DNA of 34,627 nt, taken from positions 1 through 34,627 of the forward strand of contig NZ_FLLQ01000017.1 in the NCBI RefSeq assembly GCF_900088415.1, given 5' to 3'. The DNA is from Vibrio mediterranei. Lineage in GTDB: Bacteria > Pseudomonadota > Gammaproteobacteria > Enterobacterales > Vibrionaceae. A program made the translations under genes and the position numbers. Shown here piece by piece: positions 28,197 to 34,627 of the stretch (its first letter is position 1; each line of letters begins with the position of its first letter). A model generated the notes under the pieces. It was not told the DNA's origin. It saw only the letters and a list, made by a program, of their open reading frames with translations, and did not search any database.

Positions 28197-31055
28197 ATGG
28201 AAAAGACATATAACCCACAATCTATCGAACAAGCTCTGTATAAGACTTGGGAAGAGAAAGGCTACTTTAAGCCTCACGGTGACACGACTAAAGAATCATA
28301 CAGCATCATGATCCCGCCACCGAACGTCACTGGTAGCCTACATATGGGTCATGCATTCCAAGACACCATCATGGATACGCTAATCCGTGCCGAGCGTATG
28401 AAGGGCAAAAACACCCTTTGGCAAGTAGGTACTGACCACGCTGGTATCGCAACTCAAATGGTCGTTGAGCGTAAGATTGCCGCTGAAGAAGGCAAGACTA
28501 AGCACGATTATGGCCGTGAAGCTTTCATCGACAAGATCTGGGAATGGAAAGGCGAGTCTGGCGGCACGATTACTAAACAGCTTCGTCGTCTAGGCGCATC
28601 TGTGGATTGGGATCGTGAACGATTCACTATGGATGACGGCCTATCTAATGCCGTTCAAGAAGTCTTTGTTCGTCTATACGAAGATGATCTTATCTATCGT
28701 GGTAAACGCCTAGTTAACTGGGATCCAAAGCTACACACAGCGATTTCTGATCTAGAAGTTGAAAACAAAGACAAGAAAGGCCACATGTGGCATTTCCGCT
28801 ACCCTCTAGCTGATGGCGTAAAAACAGCAGAAGGTAAAGACTACATTGTTGTCGCTACTACTCGTCCAGAAACTATGCTGGGCGATACTGGTGTTGCGGT
28901 AAACCCTGAAGATCCTCGCTATAAAGATCTTATCGGCAAAGAAATCCTGCTTCCTATCGTAGACCGTCGTATTCCAATCGTAGGTGACGAGCATGCTGAT
29001 ATGGAAAAAGGCACAGGTTGTGTGAAGATCACACCTGCACACGACTTTAACGACTATGAAGTTGGTAAGCGTCACCAGTTGCCAATGATCAACATCCTAA
29101 CGTTCAATGCAGATATTCGTGACGCAGCAGAAGTATTCACCACAAATGGTGAAGCAAGCGATGCGTATTCAACAGAGCTTCCAGCTAAATATCATGGCAT
29201 GGAGCGTTTCGCTGCTCGTAAAGCTATCGTTGCCGAGTTCGAAGAGCTTGGTCTTCTGGACGAAATCAAAGATCACGATCTGACCGTACCTTATGGCGAC
29301 CGTGGTGGCGTGGTAATTGAGCCAATGCTAACTGACCAATGGTATGTTCGTACTGCACCTCTAGCAGAGACAGCAACCAAAGCAGTTGAAGATGGCGAAA
29401 TCCAATTCGTGCCTAAGCAATATGAAAACATGTACTTCTCTTGGATGCGTGACATTCAAGACTGGTGTATCTCTCGCCAGCTATGGTGGGGTCACCGCAT
29501 TCCAGCATGGTATGACAACGACGGTAACGTTTATGTGGGTCGTACCGAAGAGGAAGTGCGTGAGAACAATGGTCTAGCGCCAGTTGTTGTTCTGCGTCAA
29601 GACGACGACGTTCTTGATACTTGGTTCTCATCTGCACTGTGGACATTCGGTACTCAAGGCTGGCCAGAAAACACTGATGACCTGAAAACTTTCCACCCAT
29701 CAGATGTACTGGTTACAGGTTTCGACATCATCTTCTTCTGGGTTGCTCGCATGATCATGATGACCATGCACTTCTGTAAAGATGAAAACGGCAAACCACA
29801 GGTACCATTCAAGACGGTATACGTTACGGGTCTAATCCGTGACGAAAACGGCGACAAGATGTCGAAGTCTAAAGGTAATGTTCTTGACCCAATCGATATG
29901 ATTGATGGTATCGATCTTGAGTCTCTAGTAGAGAAGCGCACTGGCAACATGATGCAACCTCAACTAGCGAAGAAGATTGAAAAGAACACTCGTAAGACAT
30001 TCGAAAATGGTATCGAACCTTATGGTACTGATGCACTTCGTTTCACTCTTGCAGCAATGGCATCTACTGGTCGTGATATCAACTGGGATATGAAGCGTCT
30101 AGAAGGTTACCGTAACTTCTGTAACAAGCTATGGAACGCAAGCCGTTACGTACTTATGAACACAGAAGATCAAGATTGTGGTTTCAACGGTGGTGAGATT
30201 GAATATTCACTTGCAGACAAGTGGATCGAGTCTCAGTTTGAACTTGCTGCAAAAGAGTTCAACGGTCACATCGACAACTACCGTCTAGATATGGCTGCAA
30301 ACACCATTTATGAGTTCATCTGGAACCAATTCTGTGACTGGTACTTAGAGCTGACTAAACCCGTTCTATGGAAAGGTAACGAAGCTCAGCAACGTGGTAC
30401 ACGTCGCACGCTGATCACAGTATTAGAGAAGACACTGCGTCTAGCTCACCCAGTACTCCCATACATCACTGAAACTATCTGGCAGAGCGTCAAACCTCTT
30501 GTTGATGGTGTTGAAGGTGATACTATCATGCTTCAAGCGCTTCCTCAGTTTGAAGAAGCAAACTTCAACCAAGAAGCACTTGACGATATTGAGTGGGTGA
30601 AAGCATTCATCACTAGCATCCGTAACCTACGTGCTGAGTACGATATTGCTCCAAGCAAAGCGCTAGATGTCATGCTTAAAGTTGCTGACGATAAAGACGC
30701 CGCTCGCCTAGAAGCGAACAAAGCAGTTCTTGTCTCTCTTGCTAAGCTTGAAGACATCAAAGTACTGACAGCTGGCGAAGAGACTCCAGCATGTGCTACA
30801 GCACTGGTTGGTAAATCTGAGCTTATGATTCCTATGGCTGGTCTAATCGATAAAGATGCAGAACTGGATCGTCTAGCGAAAGAAATCGCTAAGACACAAG
30901 GTGAAGTAAAACGTATCGAAGGCAAGCTTGGTAACGAAGGTTTTGTCGCGAAAGCACCTGAAGCAGTTGTTGCGAAAGAACGTGAGAAACTTGAAGGTTA
31001 CAAAGAGATGTTAGTTAAACTGGAAGAGCAAAAGCAAACTATTGCCGCGCTTTAA
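28197..31055 (+). CDS. valS: Valyl-tRNA synthetase
   Basis: This class I aminoacyl-tRNA synthetase charges tRNA-Val and edits mischarged threonine. It has 952 residues. Motifs are PPPNVTGSLHMGHA (HIGH-type, near 38-51), an editing domain (about 180-330, ATTRPETMLGDTGVAV), KMSKS at 554-558, an anticodon-binding helical domain, and a C-terminal coiled coil (EIAKTQGEVKRIEGKLGNEGF...) that contacts tRNA. Everything is intact and the length is normal. It starts 98 bp after holC and ends at a terminator. Confidence 0.98.
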   Translation: MEKTYNPQSIEQALYKTWEEKGYFKPHGDTTKESYSIMIPPPNVTGSLHMGHAFQDTIMDTLIRAERMKGKNTLWQVGTDHAGIATQMVVERKIAAEEGKTKHDYGREAFIDKIWEWKGESGGTITKQLRRLGASVDWDRERFTMDDGLSNAVQEVFVRLYEDDLIYRGKRLVNWDPKLHTAISDLEVENKDKKGHMWHFRYPLADGVKTAEGKDYIVVATTRPETMLGDTGVAVNPEDPRYKDLIGKEILLPIVDRRIPIVGDEHADMEKGTGCVKITPAHDFNDYEVGKRHQLPMINILTFNADIRDAAEVFTTNGEASDAYSTELPAKYHGMERFAARKAIVAEFEELGLLDEIKDHDLTVPYGDRGGVVIEPMLTDQWYVRTAPLAETATKAVEDGEIQFVPKQYENMYFSWMRDIQDWCISRQLWWGHRIPAWYDNDGNVYVGRTEEEVRENNGLAPVVVLRQDDDVLDTWFSSALWTFGTQGWPENTDDLKTFHPSDVLVTGFDIIFFWVARMIMMTMHFCKDENGKPQVPFKTVYVTGLIRDENGDKMSKSKGNVLDPIDMIDGIDLESLVEKRTGNMMQPQLAKKIEKNTRKTFENGIEPYGTDALRFTLAAMASTGRDINWDMKRLEGYRNFCNKLWNASRYVLMNTEDQDCGFNGGEIEYSLADKWIESQFELAAKEFNGHIDNYRLDMAANTIYEFIWNQFCDWYLELTKPVLWKGNEAQQRGTRRTLITVLEKTLRLAHPVLPYITETIWQSVKPLVDGVEGDTIMLQALPQFEEANFNQEALDDIEWVKAFITSIRNLRAEYDIAPSKALDVMLKVADDKDAARLEANKAVLVSLAKLEDIKVLTAGEETPACATALVGKSELMIPMAGLIDKDAELDRLAKEIAKTQGEVKRIEGKLGNEGFVAKAPEAVVAKEREKLEGYKEMLVKLEEQKQTIAAL

Positions 31056-31076
31056 GCTTAGCTAAATCCATATAAT

Positions 31077-31108
31077 AAAAAACCGGGAGCCTAGCTCTCG
31101 GTTTTTTA
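31077..31108. terminator. Terminator between valS and the aminotransferase
   Basis: AAAAACCGGGAGC-CTA-GCTCTCGGTTTTTT forms a stem with one G-U pair and T-runs on both strands, between convergent genes. Confidence 0.9.
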
Positions 31109-31134
31109 TTGGCTAACAACTATTATTTCAAGAA

Positions 31135-32253
31135 TTACTTCAAGACCGTTTCGAGTGCTTTAAGGCATAGGGCAACGTTCTCTCTTCTGGCCCCATACCC
31201 CATCAAACCAATTCGCCATGCTTTACCAGCTAACGCACCTAAACCCGCACCAATTTCTAAGTTGTACTGTTCTAAAAGCTGAGAGCGCACTGCTGCATCG
31301 TCAACACCTTCCGGCAAGTAAACAGCATTAAGCTGAGGTAATCGGCTGCCTTCTTCAACAACGAAGCTCAACCCAAGCTGTTCTAGTCCCTCTTTGAGCA
31401 ACAAGTGCATGTCTTTATGGCGCTGCCATGCATTCTCTAGTCCTTCATTTTTGAGTAAGACTAGCGACTCATGCAATGCGTACAAACTGTTCACTGGCGC
31501 GGTGTGGTGATAGCTGCGCTTCCCTTCTCCACTCCAATAGCCCAAAACCAAGCTCTGATCGAGGAACCAACTCTGAACGGTCGTTTTGCGAGATTTAATT
31601 ACCTCGATGGCCGCTGGAGAAAGCGTGACTGGTGATAATCCTGGCACACAGGATAAGCACTTCTGACTTCCGGAATAAACTGCATCTAGTTGCCATTCAT
31701 CCACCAATAAAGGTACCCCACCTAGAGATGTCACAGCATCAACAATAGTCAGCATATCGTTTTGCTTAGCAAGCGAACCCAGAGCCTGCGCATCACTTAC
31801 AGCTCCAGTGGATGTCTCAGCATGAACAAACGCTACTATTTTTGCATCTGGATGCTCGGCGATCGCTTGCTCTACTTTAGCCACAGAAACAGGCGCACCC
31901 CATTCATCTTCTACGACAATAGCTTCACCGCCACAACGAACCACATTCTCTCGCATACGTTCACCAAACACACCATTGCGACAGACAATAACTTTGTCGC
32001 CTGGCTCAACGAGGTTTACGAAGCATGTTTCCATACCAGCACTACCGGGCGCTGAAACGGCGATTGTGAAGTCATTTTGTGTCTGAAATGCATACTTGAG
32101 CAGCTCTTTAAGTTCATCCATCATACCGATGAAGAGCGGGTCTAGGTGACCTATCGTTGGACGACTCAAGGCTTGCAATACTTGTGGGTAAATATCTGAT
32201 GGGCCAGGCCCCATTAACGTACGGTGAGGGGGCACAAAGCTAGAAATAGTCAT
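31135..32253 (-). CDS. PLP-dependent class-V aminotransferase (alanine-glyoxylate / serine-pyruvate type)
   Basis: This fold-type I enzyme transfers amino groups between small amino acids and 2-oxo acids; the exact substrates are not readable from sequence. From the ATG at 32253 (AAGGA upstream; a TTG two codons earlier is rejected) it has 372 residues. Signatures are MGPGPSDIYPQVLQALSRPTIGHLDP, SAPGSAGMETCF, HAETSTGAV, VDAVTSLGG and SGSQKCLSCVPGLSPV with the PLP lysine at about 198. The C-terminus GLGALAGKAWRIGLMGYGA also matches the family. It is divergent from lysC; the pairing of lysC with a class-V aminotransferase also occurs in V. cholerae. Confidence 0.9.
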   Translation of the reverse strand: MTISSFVPPHRTLMGPGPSDIYPQVLQALSRPTIGHLDPLFIGMMDELKELLKYAFQTQNDFTIAVSAPGSAGMETCFVNLVEPGDKVIVCRNGVFGERMRENVVRCGGEAIVVEDEWGAPVSVAKVEQAIAEHPDAKIVAFVHAETSTGAVSDAQALGSLAKQNDMLTIVDAVTSLGGVPLLVDEWQLDAVYSGSQKCLSCVPGLSPVTLSPAAIEVIKSRKTTVQSWFLDQSLVLGYWSGEGKRSYHHTAPVNSLYALHESLVLLKNEGLENAWQRHKDMHLLLKEGLEQLGLSFVVEEGSRLPQLNAVYLPEGVDDAAVRSQLLEQYNLEIGAGLGALAGKAWRIGLMGYGARRENVALCLKALETVLK

Positions 32254-32391
32254 GGGCAATCCTTTAATGATTTATTGTAGTAATAAGTAAAATATCCTAA
32301 GGAAATTCAGTCTGTTCCACAACGGAATAAAAATCAACATTTTTGCAACATCCAACCACTCAGTTTTTTATGGTTAAATTGTGAATCTTCA

Positions 32392-32420
32392 TTGACTTTT
32401 CACGCTCAAAAACGTTGAAT
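32392..32420 (+). promoter_or_regulatory. Putative promoter of the lysC riboswitch transcript
   Basis: TTGACT (32392-32397), a 17-bp spacer and TTGAAT (32415-32420) lie ~37 bp upstream of the riboswitch. The -10 is a weak match. A small hairpin (TGTAGC/GCTACA, 32433-32456) follows. Confidence 0.45.
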
Positions 32421-32456
32421 AAACACACTATCTGTAGCAACCACTAAAAAGCTACA

Positions 32457-32625
32457 GCGGAAGAGGAGCACTGCCCAGGCAGGTAATCATGTGAAGCCGC
32501 AACTTCTATACATGTTACTGATGGGGAGCAGTGCCGAGATGAACTCAATTTGCAGGATTAAGTTTGTCGGTTGAACGGGCTGAATCCCTTTAACTGTCAC
32601 CAAGTGATTGGTGAAGAGCTTCTGA
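32457..32625 (+). ncRNA. Lysine riboswitch (L box) controlling lysC
   Basis: The region shows the conserved lysine-aptamer blocks AGAGGAGCACTGCC, AGGCAGGTAATCATGTGAAG, GGGGAGCAGTGCCGA, and the closing TTGGTGAAGAGCTTCTG. CGGAAG at 32458-32463 can pair with CTTCTG at 32619-32624 as P1. It lies directly upstream of aspartokinase III. Lysine binding should lower lysC expression. No strong hairpin with a T-run follows. A weak CGGA-TTCC-TCCG stem before CTCTATTTTT and a Shine-Dalgarno sequestering model are both possible. Confidence 0.88.
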
Positions 32626-32728
32626 GGTCCATTCTTTATTCGGATTCCTCCGCTCTATTTTTCTCTTCAAACATCGGATGTTGGGTTACCAACCTTATTA
32701 TTACTACTGGAAGTCCTGGAGAATTACT

Positions 32729-34078
32729 GTGAGCGCATTCAATGTAGCTAAATTTGGCGGAACAAGCGTCGCCAACTTCGAAGCCATGAGCCGTTGTGCT
32801 GAGATCATCGAAAATAACCCACAAACGAAGCTGGTTGTAAGCAGTGCATGCTCTGGAGTCACCAACATTTTGGTTGAGTTGGCAAATGGAGTAAAAGACG
32901 AAGCACACCGATCTGAGCTCATCAATAGACTTAGAGCTATCCATACTGACATTATGTCGCAGCTCAAAGACACCTCATCTATCGAGAAGCGTGTTGAAGC
33001 ACTAATTGAAAAAGTTGCGACGTTATCCGAGGCTGCTTCTATTGCAACATCGGCAAAGCTCACTGATCACTTAGTAGCGTGTGGTGAGAGAATGTCGACT
33101 CATATTTTGACTCGATTAATGCAAGAGCGCGGGGTCGACGCTGTGCGTTTTGATATTCGCGATGTCCTGAAAACAGATAGTGACTACGGCAAAGCCGAAC
33201 CAAATCTAGAAGCGACTAAGCAATTAGCCGATGAGAAGCTTATCCCACTTTGTCAGCAACATGTTGTTGTCACTCAAGGCTTTATTGGTTCTGATGAGGA
33301 AGGTGAAACCACAACACTTGGCCGAGGTGGCAGTGATTATAGTGCTGCACTTATCGCAGAAGCGGTTGAAGCTGCGGGGTTAGAGATCTGGACCGATGTC
33401 CCAGGAATTTATACAACGGACCCTCGTATTGCTCCGAATGCACGCCCTATTCCAGAAATCAGCTTTAGTGAAGCCTCCGAAATGGCGAACTTTGGTGCGA
33501 AAATCCTACATCCTTCAACACTTTTACCAGCATTACGTCACCAAATCCCTGTGTTTGTCGGTTCATCAAAAGCACCGCAAGAAGGTGGGACTTGGGTACG
33601 ACAGTCCGTAGAAAGCGCGCCGCTATTTAGGGCATTGGCGCTACGTAACAATCAAACTATGGTAACACTGCGTAACCCTAAAATGTTCCAAGCGTATGGT
33701 TTCCTTGCAGATGTCTTTACCGTATTGGCAAAACACAAAATCTCTGTTGATTTGGTCACTACCTCAGAAGTCAGTGTTTCACTTACACTTGATCAAACTG
33801 ATACGAGTGGCGGTGCACCAGAACTTCCTGCTCAAGCTCAACAAGAACTAGAGCAGCTCTGTACAGTCGAGGTCAAACAAGGATTAAGCCTCGTCGCGCT
33901 GATTGGTAACAACATGAGTGAGACAAAAGGCTCTGCCGCTGAAGTATTCGATACTCTGGATGAATTTAATATTCGTATGATCTGCTACGGTGCTAGCCCA
34001 CATAACTTATGTTTCCTATTAGATGAAAACGAAGCAAAACAAGCCGTTAAAGCACTTCATGAAGAGCTGTTTGAATGA
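32729..34078 (+). CDS. lysC: Lysine-sensitive aspartokinase III
   Basis: This enzyme phosphorylates aspartate in the first step of lysine, methionine and threonine synthesis. I chose the GTG at 32729 (GGAG eight bases upstream), giving 449 residues, the same length as E. coli LysC. An ATG reading from 32678 would add 17 unlikely residues (YQPYYYYWKSW). The kinase domain carries VAKFGGTSVANFEAMSR, GERMST, TLGRGGSDYSAALIAEA and EIWTDVPGIYTTDPR. Two ACT domains follow (about 310-449, ISVDLVTTSEVSVSLTLD and FNIRMICYGASPHNLCFLL), which bind lysine for feedback inhibition. Control is thus double: riboswitch on expression and ACT on activity. Confidence 0.96.
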   Translation: MSAFNVAKFGGTSVANFEAMSRCAEIIENNPQTKLVVSSACSGVTNILVELANGVKDEAHRSELINRLRAIHTDIMSQLKDTSSIEKRVEALIEKVATLSEAASIATSAKLTDHLVACGERMSTHILTRLMQERGVDAVRFDIRDVLKTDSDYGKAEPNLEATKQLADEKLIPLCQQHVVVTQGFIGSDEEGETTTLGRGGSDYSAALIAEAVEAAGLEIWTDVPGIYTTDPRIAPNARPIPEISFSEASEMANFGAKILHPSTLLPALRHQIPVFVGSSKAPQEGGTWVRQSVESAPLFRALALRNNQTMVTLRNPKMFQAYGFLADVFTVLAKHKISVDLVTTSEVSVSLTLDQTDTSGGAPELPAQAQQELEQLCTVEVKQGLSLVALIGNNMSETKGSAAEVFDTLDEFNIRMICYGASPHNLCFLLDENEAKQAVKALHEELFE

Positions 34079-34087
34079 TAGCAATTG

Positions 34088-34113
34088 GCCTCGTCGTTAG
34101 ACGGGGCTTTTTT
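34088..34113 (+). terminator. Terminator after lysC
   Basis: GCCTCGTC-GTTA-GACGGGGC (one G-U pair) followed by six T's, ten bases after the lysC stop. Confidence 0.92.
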
Positions 34114-34163
34114 ATATCAGATAGAACAGTATAAAGAGTTAGATAGGATATCTTCAGACAATA

Positions 34164-34193
34164 AAAAACCCGACGCTTTCGCATCGGGTTTTC
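34164..34193 (-). terminator. rRNA operon terminator
   Basis: On the minus strand, AAAACCCGATGCGAAAGCGTCGGGTTTTTT forms a stable hairpin with a T-run just past tRNA-Asp. It ends the rrn operon that enters the window from the right. Confidence 0.9.
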
Positions 34194-34200
34194 TAAAAAG

Positions 34201-34277
34201 TGGCGGAGTGGACGGGACTCGAACCCGCGACCCCCGGCGTGACAGGCCGGTATTCTAACCAACTGAACTACCACTCC
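34201..34277 (-). tRNA. tRNA-Asp (anticodon GTC)
   Basis: A 77-nt tRNA with an encoded CCA end. The acceptor stem is GGAGTGG/CCACTCC, the anticodon loop CTGTCAC gives GTC, and the T-arm contains GGTTCGAGTCC. It closely matches E. coli tRNA-Asp. It is the distal gene of the rrn operon, ~55 bp after 5S. Confidence 0.97.
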
Positions 34278-34331
34278 GCAGTGGTCTATTTAAAGTCTTA
34301 TCTTAATCGTGCTTTAAACAGATGTTGTTCA

Positions 34332-34451
34332 AAGCCTGGCGATGTCCTACTCTCACATGGGGAAGCCCCACACTACCATCGGCGCTATTGCGTTTCACTT
34401 CTGAGTTCGGCATGGAATCAGGTGGGTCCACAACGCTATGGTCGCCAAGCA
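34332..34451 (-). rRNA. rrf: 5S ribosomal RNA
   Basis: The ~120-nt reverse complement runs from TGCTTGGCGACCATAGCG to GACATCGCCAGGC and contains the conserved CCGAACTCAGAAGTGAAACG block. Terminal sequences pair as helix I. It lies between 23S and tRNA-Asp, as usual. Confidence 0.97.
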
Positions 34452-34540
34452 AATTCTTAATTCGGAAAGCCGTTATTGTGTTCTCATACACATTCAATTC
34501 GTTCTTGCTTTGAGTCCATCAAAACCCTTTGGGTGTTGTA

Positions 34541-34627
34541 TGGTTAAGCCTCACGGGCAATTAGTACAGGTTAGCTCAACGCCTCACAACGCTTACACAC
34601 CCTGCCTATCAACGTTCTAGTCTCGAA
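34541..34627 (-). rRNA. rrl: 23S ribosomal RNA, 3' end (partial)
   Basis: The reverse complement carries the 3'-terminal 23S sequence (GTTGATAGGCAGGGTGTGTA, then TTGAGCTAACCTGTACTAAT and CCGTGAGGCTTAACC). Only the last ~87 bases are present; the gene continues beyond the right edge. Confidence 0.95.

Noticed and set aside
30545..30925. 126-codon frame opposite valS
   Set aside because: It is antisense to the valS coiled-coil region and Ser/Ala-rich, as expected from the complementary strand of a highly biased gene.
34047..34274. 75-codon frame over tRNA-Asp and the lysC end
   Set aside because: Its first part is the tRNA sequence read as protein, a common false ORF.

Overview
The window is Vibrio-like gammaproteobacterial chromosome, probably the larger chromosome. 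This rests on the 16S/5S/23S fragments and on housekeeping genes in Vibrio-like arrangement: cysJIH, pspG-dusA, zur, a CheX-like gene, lptF/lptG divergent from pepA, holC, valS, and lysC behind a lysine riboswitch. The species cannot be fixed from sequence alone. Both ends lie inside rRNA genes on the minus strand. The left edge holds the first 117 bases of a 16S gene with its leader and tandem promoters. The right edge holds the last ~87 bases of a 23S gene, then 5S and tRNA-Asp. The window is therefore the segment between two rRNA operons, or a contig bounded by rRNA repeats.

Left backbone (1-6.9 kb): rrn promoters, the assimilatory sulfate reduction genes cysJ-cysI-cysH with overlapping ends, a small conserved hypothetical gene, pspG with a visible sigma-54 promoter, and dusA.

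Accessory region (6.8-19.6 kb): a ~12.6-kb integrated filamentous phage (inovirus) inserted in the 5' end of dusA and flanked by a 131-bp direct repeat. In order it carries a tyrosine integrase; a 492-residue coiled-coil membrane protein; a non-coding region rich in hairpins; a DUF2726 protein; and a minus-strand phage operon. Read in transcription order the operon is PrtN-like regulator, 59-aa ORF, P2-A-like HUH replication protein, ssDNA-binding protein, small membrane protein, major coat, 31-aa hydrophobic ORF, pIII-like, pVI-like, and Zot/pI ATPase. A LexA/CI-type self-cleaving repressor is divergent from this operon. At the right end is a translationally coupled pair: a HipA-like kinase and a protein joining a HipA N-domain-like region to a HIRAN domain. 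No secretin gene is visible, so export would need a host secretin.

The right junction holds a displaced dusA 5' end, followed by a decayed integrase fragment from a different, related element, so the site has been used more than once. Because the phage carries its own dusA start and promoter, integration appears to swap promoters: the phage copy drives host dusA, and the displaced copy points at the kinase-HIRAN pair. Short direct repeats on both phage arms look like arm-type integrase sites.

Right backbone (19.7-34.6 kb): an unrecognised membrane protein gene next to an mgtE-type Mg2+ channel gene; zur with a CheX-like gene; lptG/lptF (lipopolysaccharide export); pepA; holC; valS; a class-V aminotransferase; a lysine riboswitch and lysC; then tRNA-Asp, 5S and 23S.

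The best candidate for an undescribed system is the kinase plus HipA-N/HIRAN pair. It resembles a split HipA toxin without a HipB-type partner and sits in the cargo position of a filamentous prophage. The 492-residue coiled-coil membrane protein in the opposite cargo slot is the second candidate.
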